Positions 22,858 through 31,694 of a stretch of DNA of 41,176 nucleotides are shown here, in pieces. How positions within the stretch are numbered: position 1 is the first letter of the stretch; every line of letters begins with the position of its first letter. The stretch comes from Microbacteriaceae bacterium UBA1487 (GTDB lineage: Bacteria; Actinomycetota; Actinomycetes; Actinomycetales; Microbacteriaceae): the NCBI GenBank assembly GCA_002325245.1, contig DCRR01000001.1, positions 130,991 to 172,166 of the forward strand, in the 5' to 3' direction. The notes beneath the pieces are model-generated. The model saw only the letters and a program-made list of their open reading frames with translations, made no database searches and was not told the DNA's origin. The translations under genes and the position numbers were made by a program.

Positions 22858-23892
22858 ATGCCGTCCCCCCTCCGAGTCGACTCACGACCCGATCCGGCGG
22901 CCGTTCCGCGGAGCCGCCGCGGGGTGCTCCTCACCGTGGCGCTGGGGCTCGTCATCGCGCTCGTGGTCGCGCGCATCGCGACAGCCGGGTGGGTGCCGGA
23001 CGGTGTGCTTCCCGATCAGGTCCAGGATCTGGTCACGCTGGCGACGAGCCTGCTCGTCGAGTCGCTGCCGTTCGTGGTGCTCGGCATCGCCCTGTCGGTC
23101 GTGGTCCGGGTGTGGCTCCCGGAGGGGCTGATCGTCCGCGTCCTGCCCCGCACACCGGTGCTGCGCCGGGCTGCCCTCTCTCTCGTGGGCATGTTCCTGC
23201 CGGTCTGCGAGTGCGGCAACGTGCCGCTGGCTCGCGGCTTCGTGGTGCGGGGATTGACCGTCGGCGAGTCGATGACATTCCTGTTCGCAGCCCCGATCAT
23301 CAACCCGATCACCATCGTCACGACGCACCAGGCGTTCGGCTTCGACGACGGCATCCTCGTCGCGCGGCTGCTGGGCGGCTTCCTGATCGCCAACCTGCTC
23401 GGCTGGCTGTTCAGCCGGCACCCCGACCCGTCGTCGCTGCTGACGTCGCGATTCAACGCAGAGTGCGCGACGGCGGAGGGTGCCGCGACGTCGCGCTGGT
23501 CCGCGAGTGTGGATCTGTTCGTGCGCGAGTCGGCGACGCTCCTGCCGGCGCTCACCGTCGGCGCGGTCGTCGCCGGCGCCGTGCAGACGGTCGTCCCGCG
23601 CTCCGTGCTCATCGCGCTGGGTTCCGACCCGCTCTGGTCGGTGCTGGCGCTCATGGCGCTCGCGCTGGTGATCTCGATGTGCTCGAACGTGGATGCGTTC
23701 TTCATCCTGCCGTTCGCCAGCACCTTCATGCCGGGGTCGATCGTCGCCTTCCTGATCTTCGGCGCGCTCGTCGACATCAAGATGCTCGCGCTGCTGCGCA
23801 CGACGTTCACCGTGCGCACGCTGCTGATCGTGACCGGCATCGTGGCGCTGGCGAGTGCCGCCATCGGATGGGGGGTCGACCTTGTGGTCTGA
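22858..23892 (+). CDS. YraQ/UPF0718-type permease
   Basis: About 344 aa, eight or more membrane segments. Family marks: GMFLPVCECGNVPLARGFV with the conserved Cys-x-Cys, FLFAAPIINPITIVTT, and the second-half counterpart SMCSNVDAFFILPFAST; the two halves look like a repeat. Members (YraQ, ArsP-like) are permeases, some exporting organoarsenicals, mostly of unknown substrate. The start is ATG 22858 or GTG 22852. The next gene begins before its stop, and in many Gram-positives this permease is paired with exactly that TIGR03943 partner (YcgR/YcgQ in Bacillus), so the two likely work as one complex. Confidence 0.88.
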   Translation: MPSPLRVDSRPDPAAVPRSRRGVLLTVALGLVIALVVARIATAGWVPDGVLPDQVQDLVTLATSLLVESLPFVVLGIALSVVVRVWLPEGLIVRVLPRTPVLRRAALSLVGMFLPVCECGNVPLARGFVVRGLTVGESMTFLFAAPIINPITIVTTHQAFGFDDGILVARLLGGFLIANLLGWLFSRHPDPSSLLTSRFNAECATAEGAATSRWSASVDLFVRESATLLPALTVGAVVAGAVQTVVPRSVLIALGSDPLWSVLALMALALVISMCSNVDAFFILPFASTFMPGSIVAFLIFGALVDIKMLALLRTTFTVRTLLIVTGIVALASAAIGWGVDLVV

Positions 23893-24739
23893 ACTGCAGA
23901 AGCTTCGCGGCGTGCTGATCGTGCTCGTGGTGGCGGTGCTGACCGTGTGGCTGGCCGCCACCGGGCAGCTCGCCCTCTACATCCATCCGCGCTACGACGT
24001 CTTCACGATCGCGATGGCCTCGGTCGCGATCGTGGGCTGCGTCGCCGCGCTGGCCGCGGCGCTGCACCGGCGTCGCACCGCTCGCGCGCTCGTCCAGCCC
24101 GATCCGGAGCACCGGGTTCAGCTGCCGCTGCTGGCCGACCCCGCCGGTGACGCCCACGACGGCCACGACCACGACGAGACGTCAGCGCCCGACTCGCGAT
24201 TCGCGCGACTCGCCGGCCTGCTCGCCATCGTGGTCAGCGCCGGCCTCGCCCTCGCCATGATCGTGCTGCCGCCGGCCACACTGTCGAGCGCCACGGCCAT
24301 TCAGCGCGATATCACTGCCCAGACCGGATCGCTCGATCCCGAGGCGGATGCAGCCGCGGTCGCCGAGGCGCAGGCCGCTCCCGATGAGCTGTTCGCCGGC
24401 TTCACGGTGCGAGAGTGGGCGACGCTGCTGCGGCAGACCACCGACCCGACGTTCTACGACGGCAAGCCCGTCGGCGTGGTGGGCTTTATCACGGCCGTCC
24501 CTGATCAGCCGGACGCGTTCTACGTCTCCCGCTTCGCGATCACCTGCTGCGCGGTCGACGCGCAGCCCTTCGGGGTCCCCGTGGTGCTTCCGGGGTGGGA
24601 GGCGCAGTTCAGCGCCGACGACTGGGTGCGGGTGACGGGTGAGTTCGTGGCGAGCGGATCGCTCGACGTCGGCGCGATCGTCCTCGACCCTGCGGAGGTG
24701 ACCGGCGTCGATGAGCCTGACCAGCCGTATCTCTTCTGA
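23882..24739 (+). CDS. TIGR03943/DUF1980 membrane protein, permease partner
   Basis: About 285 aa. Two N-terminal membrane segments, a His/Asp-rich cytosolic loop (DAHDGHDHDETSAP) that could hold a metal ion, a third membrane segment (LAGLLAIVVSAGLALAMIVL), then an extracytoplasmic domain with FYDGKPVGVVGFITAV, FAITCCAVDAQPFGVPVV and WVRVTGEF, the signature of the family. The start is uncertain: TTG 23882 has a G-run 6 bases upstream and overlaps the permease stop; ATG 23855 would overlap by 38 bases. Works with the upstream permease; substrate unknown. Confidence 0.82.
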   Translation: MWSELQKLRGVLIVLVVAVLTVWLAATGQLALYIHPRYDVFTIAMASVAIVGCVAALAAALHRRRTARALVQPDPEHRVQLPLLADPAGDAHDGHDHDETSAPDSRFARLAGLLAIVVSAGLALAMIVLPPATLSSATAIQRDITAQTGSLDPEADAAAVAEAQAAPDELFAGFTVREWATLLRQTTDPTFYDGKPVGVVGFITAVPDQPDAFYVSRFAITCCAVDAQPFGVPVVLPGWEAQFSADDWVRVTGEFVASGSLDVGAIVLDPAEVTGVDEPDQPYLF

Positions 24740-26077
24740 CTGGCGCCGTCGCCAGGCGCTGCGCGGCTATCGGGTTCGCGTCATCGCCGTGTTCGCCGTG
24801 CTCTCGCTCGCGGCGGTGACGCTCGCGGCCATGGCGAGCACGCAGGGACCGCGCGTCCAGTCGACTCTCGTCGATCCGACCGCGCTCATCAGCGCGCCGG
24901 GGGCGTGGCCGAGCTCGTCTTCACGCGGCCGATCGCGCCGGTTGCCGAGGCCGACGTGCAGATCGAGCCTGCGGTGCCCTTCACCCTCGACGTCTCGGGG
25001 TCGACCCTCGTGCTGCGCTTCTCGACGGCGCTGCGCGCAGCGACCGACTACCGGGTCATCATCGACTCGGTGCAGGGCGCGACCGGGGGAGCGCGCGGCG
25101 CGGCCGAGGCGAGCTTCCGCACGGCGGCGCTGACGGTCGACACGCTCACGACCTCGTCCGAGGGGCTGTCGGTGCCGGTCGTGAGCACAGAGCTCGGCGC
25201 GGGGAGCGGGCAGACCCTGGTGGAGGGAACCGGGATCAGAGAGTTCGTCCGCTTCGATGAGGTGGTCGCCCTGGTGCAGGATCTCGACCGTGAGCGCAGC
25301 ACCCTCACCCTTCATGAGCTGAGCGGCGCCGGGGTCCAGGAATTCGTGCTGCCCGAGGAGGGACGCATCGAGCAGCTCGGCCGGGTCGACACAGCGCTGC
25401 TGTTCACGCTGAGCAGCGCCGACGCGGATCCGCTTCCGAACTTCGATTCCACCTTGCTGCGCAGCGACCTGGCCGGAGACCCGATTCCGACCGCCGTGCT
25501 CGGACTCGATGGGGAGCCGATCGCGACCCGCGCCTGGTTCCCGATTCCGAACACCGCCGAGATCCTGATCGCGGCGCGCGACGGCTCGGTGCTGCGCGGC
25601 GACCCCTCGGGCCTCACCCCCTTCGTGCCGCTGGGCAGCTACGTCGACGTCTACGGGCTCACGCCGGACGGGACGGGATTCGTCGCCGCCGATGCGTTCG
25701 GCCCGGTCCTCGTCGACCTCGCCTCGGGGTCGAACTCGCGCCTCACCCCCTCGCTCATCGACGGGGTCGAGCCGTACGTCGGCGCGGTCGCCATGGTCGA
25801 TGCGGAGCGCCGGGTCGCGAAGGTCGCCATTCCCGATGCCAACGGGGGCTTCGCGACCGGACTCGCGCTCGACGACGGCGCGACCTCGACGCTCATCGAC
25901 CTGGGTGCTTCGGCGAGCTCGATCGCCGACTTCCGTGTCTCGCCCGCGGGGCAGTACCTGTTCGTCGTGCTCGACCAGGGCGCCGCGGGGGAGTCCACCA
26001 CCGGTCCGACGCTCGTCGTCGATCTGGACACGCTCACGGTGCTCGAGACGCTTCCGGGCATCGACCCGCAGTGGTGA
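24711..26077 (+). pseudogene. Ig-like (SbsA/Big_5) membrane-anchored protein, frameshifted
   Basis: The ATG at 24711 (inside the end of the previous gene) opens a frame with a basic tail and one membrane segment (VRVIAVFAVLSLAAVTLAAM) and then STLVDPTALISAPG, after which it turns to nonsense. The natural continuation, VAELVFTRPIAPVAEADVQI..., lies in another frame from 24905. One extra G in the GGGGG run at 24899-24903 would restore APG-GVAELVF and a protein of about 455 aa: anchor, Ig-like domain to about residue 145, then a repetitive beta-propeller-like part. It is either a real frameshift mutation, a slippage site or a sequencing error. A GTG at 24905 could start the body without its anchor. 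Confidence 0.8.
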
Positions 26078-26096
26078 CGCGTCCCTGAGGGGCGGT

Positions 26097-26384
26097 TCAG
26101 CGGCGTCGGGCGGCCCGCTCGGCCTTCTCTCGCTGCGTCACGCGCAGCCCGGCCTCCTGGAGCCGACGCAGCAGTTCGCGCCCGGTCACCGGTTCGGCGC
26201 CCTGCTCCACGAGCTCGTCCCAGCGCTCGCGCGGCACGTCGTAGTGGTCATGGTCGAACCCGCGGGCGGGGATTCCCGCCTCGGCGGCGAAGGCGTGAAG
26301 CTCGTCGAGCGATGCGTCGCTCACGAGGTGCGCCCAGACCGTGCCGTGGGCCGGCCAGATAGGCTCGTCAATCAGCACGGTCAT
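26097..26384 (-). CDS. DUF4031-family small protein
   Basis: 95 aa, full length. MTVLIDEPIWPAHGTVWAHLVSD, ELHAFAAEAGIPARGFDHDHYDVP and RELLRRLQEAGLRV are the conserved blocks of DUF4031, a small actinobacterial and proteobacterial family of unknown function with conserved His and Asp residues (FDHDHYD) that look catalytic or metal-binding. It ends in a basic tail. It is divergent, 30 bases away, from the membrane-protein gene downstream. Confidence 0.88.
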   Translation of the reverse strand: MTVLIDEPIWPAHGTVWAHLVSDASLDELHAFAAEAGIPARGFDHDHYDVPRERWDELVEQGAEPVTGRELLRRLQEAGLRVTQREKAERAARRR

Positions 26385-26414
26385 CTGGAGATCATAGGCG
26401 CGAGGGTGGACGCG

Positions 26415-27008
26415 ATGTCGGGAAACGGGATGTCAGAGTCGATGCGGCGGGCGCTGCGGCGGCGTGGCGCACTGCAGGCTCTTCTCGTCGCGGCCGGGGT
26501 GTTCGCCGCGCTCCTGGCGCAGGGCGTCGCCCTGGGCTTCATCGGCTCCCTCTCGCTGGTCGGACTGCCCGGGCAGACGGGCGATTCGCTTGTGTACCTG
26601 TGGACCGGCCAGCTTCAGGGCTCGGTCTTCGGAACGCTGCCGCTCTCGATCGGCGTGTTCTTCGCGCTGTGGCAGCTCGCGCCGATCGTCCCGGAGCTGC
26701 GACTCGCGCACGTCCTCACCCGCGGAGCCCTGGCCACCGCGATCGGCATGCTGCTCATCATTGCCGTCGTCGTGATCTGGGAGGTCGCCGGAGCTTTGAT
26801 GGGGGCGACGTTCTTCGCCAACTCGTTCCCCGACCTCGCCGGCGCCTTCCGCGGCGCGTGGATCGCGATTCTGCAGGGCGTCACCGGGGCGTTCCGGACC
26901 TTCGTGCTCGATGTTCCGATCGTGCTGCTCGCGGTCGTCCTGCTCTGGGGGTGGCAGCAGCGACACCCGCCTCGACATGAACTCGGCGGTGCCCTCGATG
27001 ACGTCTAG
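26415..27008 (+). CDS. Hypothetical multi-pass membrane protein
   Basis: 197 aa from ATG 26415, with GAGGG 8 bases upstream; ATG 26430 is an alternative. A basic N-terminal tail is followed by four membrane segments: ALQALLVAAGVFAALLAQGV, GTLPLSIGVFFALWQLAPIV, ALATAIGMLLIIAVVVIWEV and VLDVPIVLLAVVLLWGWQQR. I recognise no family. The open frame extends upstream to 25692 only by reading across the preceding gene. Confidence 0.7.
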   Translation: MSGNGMSESMRRALRRRGALQALLVAAGVFAALLAQGVALGFIGSLSLVGLPGQTGDSLVYLWTGQLQGSVFGTLPLSIGVFFALWQLAPIVPELRLAHVLTRGALATAIGMLLIIAVVVIWEVAGALMGATFFANSFPDLAGAFRGAWIAILQGVTGAFRTFVLDVPIVLLAVVLLWGWQQRHPPRHELGGALDDV

Positions 27009-27038
27009 AATCGACGGGAGCGACACGGCCAGCCGCGT

Positions 27039-27068
27039 TTGACCGGATGGCCTTCTCTCGGGTATCGT
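27039..27068 (+). promoter_or_regulatory. Promoter of the rplU-rpmA operon
   Basis: TTGACC (27039-27044), 18-bp spacer, TATCGT (27063-27068). This fits a housekeeping-sigma promoter and leaves a leader of about 65 bases before rplU. No obvious r-protein autoregulatory hairpin seen. Confidence 0.6.
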
Positions 27069-27139
27069 TGCTCCTTGGTGTCCGCCGCCGTTGGCGTCGC
27101 GTTCGACACCGAGACTTCCCTCATACGTAAGGATTTTCC

Positions 27140-27448
27140 GTGGTTTACGCAGTTGTGCGCGCCGGTGGGCGGCAGGAGAAGGTCGAGGTCGGCTCGATCG
27201 TCGTCCTGGACCGTGTTCACGCCGACAAGAACGGCAACATCGAGCTGGCGCCGGTGCTCTTGGTCGACGGTGACACCATCACCCACGACGCCAAGGCGCT
27301 CGCGAAGGTGAAGGTCACGGCCGAGGTCGTCGCCGACCTGCGCGGCCCGAAGATCACGATCCAGAAGTTCAAGAACAAGACCGGCTACAAGAAGCGCCAG
27401 GGCTTCCGTGCGGACCTCACGCGCGTGAAGATCACCGGGATCAAGTAA
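27140..27448 (+). CDS. rplU: 50S ribosomal protein bL21
   Basis: 102 aa, full length. Starts at GTG 27140 with AAGGA upstream: MVYAVVRAGGRQEKVEVGSI, then APVLLVDGDTITHD, and the rRNA-binding C-terminal end KFKNKTGYKKRQGFRADLTR typical of bL21. A large-subunit protein bound to 23S rRNA. Followed 11 bases later by rpmA. Confidence 0.98.
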   Translation: MVYAVVRAGGRQEKVEVGSIVVLDRVHADKNGNIELAPVLLVDGDTITHDAKALAKVKVTAEVVADLRGPKITIQKFKNKTGYKKRQGFRADLTRVKITGIK

Positions 27449-27459
27449 GGGCTGCAGGA

Positions 27460-27714
27460 ATGGCACACAAAAAGGGCGCATCGTCCACCCGTAACGGACG
27501 CGACTCGAACCCCCAGTACCTCGGCGTGAAGCGCTTCGGCGGCCAGGTCGTCAAGGCTGGCGAGATCCTCGTCCGCCAGCGCGGCACGCACTTCCACCCC
27601 GGCGCCGGCGTCGGTCGCGGTGGCGACGACACGCTGTTCGCGCTGGAGGCGGGCTCCGTGCAGTTCGGCACCAAGGGCGGCCGCAAGGTCGTCAACATCG
27701 TCCCGGCGGCGTAA
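27460..27714 (+). CDS. rpmA: 50S ribosomal protein bL27
   Basis: 84 aa, full length. MAHKKGASSTRNGRDSNPQY begins with the form found in species without the N-terminal cleavage peptide of Firmicutes; KRFGGQVVKAGEILVRQRGT and HPGAGVGRGGDDTLFAL complete the signature. Its N-terminal tail reaches the peptidyl-transferase centre. Terminated by the hairpin at 27742. Confidence 0.98.
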   Translation: MAHKKGASSTRNGRDSNPQYLGVKRFGGQVVKAGEILVRQRGTHFHPGAGVGRGGDDTLFALEAGSVQFGTKGGRKVVNIVPAA

Positions 27715-27741
27715 CCCGCCCGACGACTCAATTCTCGACCA

Positions 27742-27765
27742 GGGCGGGCTTCGGCCCGCCCTTTT
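27742..27765 (+). terminator. Rho-independent terminator after rpmA
   Basis: GGGCGGGC, loop TTCG, GCCCGCCC followed by TTTT. Classic intrinsic terminator, 27 bases past the rpmA stop and 36 before obgE; obgE probably relies on read-through or its own start. Confidence 0.92.
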
Positions 27766-27800
27766 CGTTTGCTCACAACCCGAGACCAGAGGAGGCAGCG

Positions 27801-29342
27801 ATGACGACGTTCGTCGACCGCGTCACGCTCCACCTGCGCGCCGGCCACGGCGGCAACGGCTGCGTCTCGGTGCGCCGTGAGAAGTTCAAGCCGCTCGCCG
27901 GCCCGGACGGCGGCAACGGCGGCAACGGCGGCGACATCGTGCTGGTCTCCGACCCCCAGGTGACGACGCTGCTGAGCTACCACCGCGGCCCGCACCGCTC
28001 CAGCGGCAACGGCGGTCCCGGCATGGGCGACCACCGATCCGGCTACCAGGGTGCCCCGCTTGAGCTGCCCGTTCCCGTCGGCACGGTCGTCTATTCCGCC
28101 GACGGCGAGCAGATCGCCGACCTGGACGAGCCCGGGATGCGCCTCATCGTGGCGCCCGGCGGACAAGGCGGCCTTGGCAACGCCGCGCTCGCCAACACGA
28201 AGCGCAAGGCCCCCGGCTTCGCCCTGCTCGGAACGCCCGGCTGGGAGGGCGACGCCGTCCTGGAGCTGAAGACCGTCGCCGACGTCGCGCTGGTCGGCTA
28301 CCCGAGCGCCGGCAAGTCGAGCCTCATCGCGGCGCTCAGCGCCGCGAAGCCGAAGATCGCGGACTACCCGTTCACGACGCTTCACCCGAACCTGGGCGTG
28401 GTCGAGGCGGGCGAGTTCCGCTACACGATCGCCGACGTTCCGGGTCTCATCGAGGGAGCGAGCGAGGGCAAGGGGCTCGGCCTCGAGTTCCTGCGTCACG
28501 TGGAGCGCTGCACCGCGCTGCTGCACGTGCTCGACTGCGGGACCCTCGAGCCGGGTCGCGACCCGCTCACCGACCTCGACATCATCCTGGGCGAACTCGC
28601 CGCGTATCCGGCGCCCGGGGGTCAGGTGCCGCTTCTGGAGCGCGCCCAGATCATCGCGCTCAACAAGATCGACGTGCCCGACGCCCGCGAGCTCGCCGAG
28701 TTCGTGCGCCCGCAGCTCGAGGAGCGCGGCTACCGCGTCTTCGAGGTCTCGGCGGTGAGCCGCGAGGGCCTGCGCGAGCTGTCCTTCGCACTGGCCGAGC
28801 TGGTGGAGGCCGACCGCGCCGCCAAGGCCGCGGCCGCGATCGCGAAGCCCCGCCTCGTGATGCGTCCGCGCGCCGTCAACGAGGCCGACTTCCGCATCGC
28901 CGTCGAGGGCGGCACCGAGACGATCTACCGGGTTCTCGGCGCGAAGCCGGAGCGCTGGGTCGCCCAGACCGACTTCGAGAACGACGAAGCGGTGGGCTAC
29001 CTGGCCGATCGCCTGGCCAAGCTGGGTGTCGAAGACGCCCTCTTCGCCCACGGCGCCACCCCCGGCTCGGCGGTGGTGATCGGCGCGAACAGCTCGCGCG
29101 TCTTCGACTGGGAGCCGACGCTCACCTCGGCCGCCGAGCTGATGACGAGCCCGCGCGGAACCGACGCGCGACTCGACGAGAACCGACGTCTGACGCGCAA
29201 CGAGCGTCGCGAGGCGTACTTCGAGCGCATGGATGCCAAGGCCGCCGCCCGCGCCGAGCTCGAGGCTGAGCGCGCAGCGGGCGTCTGGACCGAGCAGTGG
29301 GAATCCGACCACGAAGACGGCGAGGAAGCGGAGGAGCGGTGA
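27801..29342 (+). CDS. obgE: Obg-family GTPase (ribosome assembly, stress)
   Basis: 513 aa with the three Obg domains. The glycine-rich Obg fold fills 1-157 (GGNGGNGGDIVLV, GNGGPGMGDHRSGYQG). The G domain follows from about 158, with GYPSAGKSSLIAAL (G1), FTTLHPNLGVV (G2), DVPGLIEGASEGKGLG (G3) and ALNKIDVPD (G4). A C-terminal OCT domain (EADFRIAVEGGTETIYRVLG) lies around 365-435. A charged tail of about 60 residues follows. GAGGAGG lies just before the ATG. It binds GTP and ppGpp-like nucleotides and acts late in 50S assembly. The stop overlaps the proB start. Confidence 0.97.
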   Translation: MTTFVDRVTLHLRAGHGGNGCVSVRREKFKPLAGPDGGNGGNGGDIVLVSDPQVTTLLSYHRGPHRSSGNGGPGMGDHRSGYQGAPLELPVPVGTVVYSADGEQIADLDEPGMRLIVAPGGQGGLGNAALANTKRKAPGFALLGTPGWEGDAVLELKTVADVALVGYPSAGKSSLIAALSAAKPKIADYPFTTLHPNLGVVEAGEFRYTIADVPGLIEGASEGKGLGLEFLRHVERCTALLHVLDCGTLEPGRDPLTDLDIILGELAAYPAPGGQVPLLERAQIIALNKIDVPDARELAEFVRPQLEERGYRVFEVSAVSREGLRELSFALAELVEADRAAKAAAAIAKPRLVMRPRAVNEADFRIAVEGGTETIYRVLGAKPERWVAQTDFENDEAVGYLADRLAKLGVEDALFAHGATPGSAVVIGANSSRVFDWEPTLTSAAELMTSPRGTDARLDENRRLTRNERREAYFERMDAKAAARAELEAERAAGVWTEQWESDHEDGEEAEER

Positions 29343-30124
29343 CGGGACCGCACGCGAGCGTGCTGGGCGCGAAGCGCATTGTTGTCAAGGTCGGCTCGTC
29401 GTCGATCAGCGGCGCCAATGCCGCGCAGATCACACCGCTTGTCGACGCCCTCGCGGCCGCGCACGGCCGCGGATGCGAAATCGTTCTCGTCTCCTCGGGC
29501 GCGATCGCGACCGGCATCCCCTTCCTCGAGCTGGATTCGCGACCCAACGATCTGGCGACGCAGCAGGCCGCGGCCGCGGTGGGGCAGAACGTGCTCATGT
29601 GGCGGTATCAGACCAGCCTCGACCGGTTCCCGATCATCGCCGGGCAGGTGCTCCTGACCGCCGGCGACCTCGACCACCCGACGCCACGCGGCAACGCGCA
29701 GCGGGCGATGGAGCGTCTGCTGGATCTGCGCATCCTGCCGATCGTCAACGAGAACGACACGGTGGCCACGCACGAGATCCGCTTCGGCGACAACGACCGG
29801 CTCGCTGCGCTCGTCGCCGAGCTGATCGATGCCGACCTGCTGGTGCTGCTCAGCGACGTCGACGCCCTCTACACGCGACCCCCGCACGAGCCGGGTGCCC
29901 GTCCGATCCCCTTCGTCGCGCACAGCGACGACCTCGCGGGCGTCGAACTCGGCGATATCGGTGCCGCGGGTGTCGGGACCGGGGGAGCGGGGACGAAGAT
30001 CGCCGCCGCCAAGCTCGCCGCATCGAGCGGGACCCCCGTGCTGCTGACGTCGACCAGTCGGGTCGGCGAGGCGCTCTCGGGCGTCGAGCTCGGCACCTGG
30101 TTCGAGGCGACCCCGCGCCCCTGA
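29339..30124 (+). CDS. proB: Glutamate 5-kinase, short form without PUA domain
   Basis: First step of proline synthesis: ATP-dependent phosphorylation of glutamate. 261 aa from the GTG at 29339, which overlaps the obgE stop. The amino-acid-kinase fold is complete: RIVVKVGSSSISG, IVLVSSGAIATGIPFLEL, PIVNENDTVATHEIRFGDND, LVLLSDVDALYT, and TGGAGTKIAAAKLAASSG. It ends right after the kinase domain (ATPRP), so the C-terminal PUA domain of E. coli ProB is absent, as in many actinobacteria. Feeds the product to ProA encoded next. Confidence 0.96.
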   Translation: MTGPHASVLGAKRIVVKVGSSSISGANAAQITPLVDALAAAHGRGCEIVLVSSGAIATGIPFLELDSRPNDLATQQAAAAVGQNVLMWRYQTSLDRFPIIAGQVLLTAGDLDHPTPRGNAQRAMERLLDLRILPIVNENDTVATHEIRFGDNDRLAALVAELIDADLLVLLSDVDALYTRPPHEPGARPIPFVAHSDDLAGVELGDIGAAGVGTGGAGTKIAAAKLAASSGTPVLLTSTSRVGEALSGVELGTWFEATPRP

Positions 30125-30171
30125 GCGCGCCTCCCCGGCGGCACTCGGGCCGCGCGCAGTATTCTCGAGGC

Positions 30172-31440
30172 ATGTCCGAGATGCTCACCGCCGCCCGTTC
30201 GCTCGAAGAGAAGCTGGTCGCCGCGCGGACGGCCTCCCGGGCGCTCGCCACCGCCTCGACGGCCGAGAAGGACGCCGGGCTTCTCGCGATCGCGCGGGCG
30301 GTCGAAGGGGGCGCCTCGCGCATTCTGCCGGCGAACGAGCTGGACCTCGCGAACGGGCGCGAGAACGGGCTCAGCGTCGGACTGCAGGATCGCCTGCGTC
30401 TCGACGAAGCGCGTCTCGCCGGGCTCGCGACCGCGGTGCGCGACATCGTCGCCCTGCCCGACCCGGTCGGCGGCGTGGTGCGCGGATCGAATCTGCCGAA
30501 CGGCCTCAAGCTCAGCCAGGTGCGCGTGCCGTTCGGGGTGGTCGGCGCGATCTACGAGGCCCGACCGAACGTGACGATCGACATCGCGGCGCTCGGGCTG
30601 AAGAGCGGAAACGCGGTCGTGCTGCGCGGCGGGAGCGCCGCCGAGAACACCAACCGGGTGCTGGTCGAGCTGCTGCAGGAGGCTCTCGCCAGCACGGGGC
30701 TGCCCGCCGACGCCGTGCAGACGATCGACGAATTCGGGCGGACGGGAGCCGCTGAGCTGATGCAGGCGCGCGGGTTCGTCGACGTGCTGATCCCGCGCGG
30801 CAGCGCGCAGCTCATCGAGGCCGTGGTGAGCGAGTCGACGGTGCCGGTCATCGAGACCGGGGCCGGAATCGTCCACATGTTCCTCGACCAGGGTGCCGAT
30901 GAGCAGATGGCGGTGGACCTCGCGCTGAACGCCAAGGTGCACCGTCCGAGCGTGTGCAACGCGCTCGAGACGCTGCTGGTCGATGCGCGGGACGCCGAGC
31001 GGCTGCTCCCGCCCGTTCTCGCCGCGATGCGCGAACAGGGTGTGACGATCCATGCCGACGATCGCGCGCGGGCGATCTTCGCCGATTCGGTGCCGGCCAC
31101 CGACGAGGACTTCGCGACCGAGCACATGAGTCTCGACCTCTCGGTCGCGGTGGTCGACGACCTCGACGCCGCGCTGGAGCACATCCGCCGATTCTCGACG
31201 CATCACACCGAGTCGATCGTGACCAACGACATCGCGCGCGCCGAACGGTTCCTCGCGGAAGCGGACTCCGCGGTCGTCATGGTGAACGCCTCGACGCGCT
31301 TCACCGACGGCGGCGAGTTCGGCTTCGGCGCGGAGGTGGGAATCTCGACGCAGAAGCTGCACGCCCGTGGCCCCATGGGTCTGCCCGAGCTGACCAGCAC
31401 CAAATGGATCGTGCGCGGCGCGGGTCAGGTGCGCGGCTGA
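30172..31440 (+). CDS. proA: Glutamate-5-semialdehyde dehydrogenase
   Basis: NADPH-dependent reduction of glutamyl-5-phosphate, second step of proline synthesis. 422 aa from ATG 30172; the open frame continues upstream through proB in another reading and is not used. Signatures: RVPFGVVGAIYEARPNVT, KSGNAVVLRGGSAAENTN, and VHRPSVCNALETLLV with catalytic Cys262; the C-terminal part ends FTDGGEFGFGAEVGIST, the ProA hallmark. Downstream of proB by 47 bases. Confidence 0.97.
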   Translation: MSEMLTAARSLEEKLVAARTASRALATASTAEKDAGLLAIARAVEGGASRILPANELDLANGRENGLSVGLQDRLRLDEARLAGLATAVRDIVALPDPVGGVVRGSNLPNGLKLSQVRVPFGVVGAIYEARPNVTIDIAALGLKSGNAVVLRGGSAAENTNRVLVELLQEALASTGLPADAVQTIDEFGRTGAAELMQARGFVDVLIPRGSAQLIEAVVSESTVPVIETGAGIVHMFLDQGADEQMAVDLALNAKVHRPSVCNALETLLVDARDAERLLPPVLAAMREQGVTIHADDRARAIFADSVPATDEDFATEHMSLDLSVAVVDDLDAALEHIRRFSTHHTESIVTNDIARAERFLAEADSAVVMVNASTRFTDGGEFGFGAEVGISTQKLHARGPMGLPELTSTKWIVRGAGQVRG

Positions 31441-31487
31441 AGGTTGCAGATCGATAGACTGGCGACACGCCGTCGGGAGAGGACCCC

Positions 31488-31676
31488 ATGCTGTACACCC
31501 TGTTGACCGAGACCGAGAACGAGCTTGCGCCGATCATCATGCATCCGTTCGCGTTTGCGGGAATCACGGCCGCGATCTTCATCGTCCTGGGTCTGGTCAC
31601 CTGGAGCTACCGCGACGTGTCGAACCGTCACAGCCACAAGACCGACTCGGCTGCCGCCGACCACGGCCACCACTAG
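31488..31676 (+). CDS. Small single-pass membrane protein with His-rich tail
   Basis: 62 aa. MLYTLLTETENELAPIIMHP is followed by one membrane segment (FAFAGITAAIFIVLGLVTWS) and a short tail YRDVSNRHSHKTDS...DHGHH. A strong GGGAGAGG lies 6 bases before the ATG, which supports translation. It is placed between proA and nadD with short gaps (47 and 18 bases) in the same direction. The His-rich end could bind a metal. Function unknown. Confidence 0.75.
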   Translation: MLYTLLTETENELAPIIMHPFAFAGITAAIFIVLGLVTWSYRDVSNRHSHKTDSAAADHGHH

Positions 31677-31694
31677 GCCTGACCTCTGTCGATC

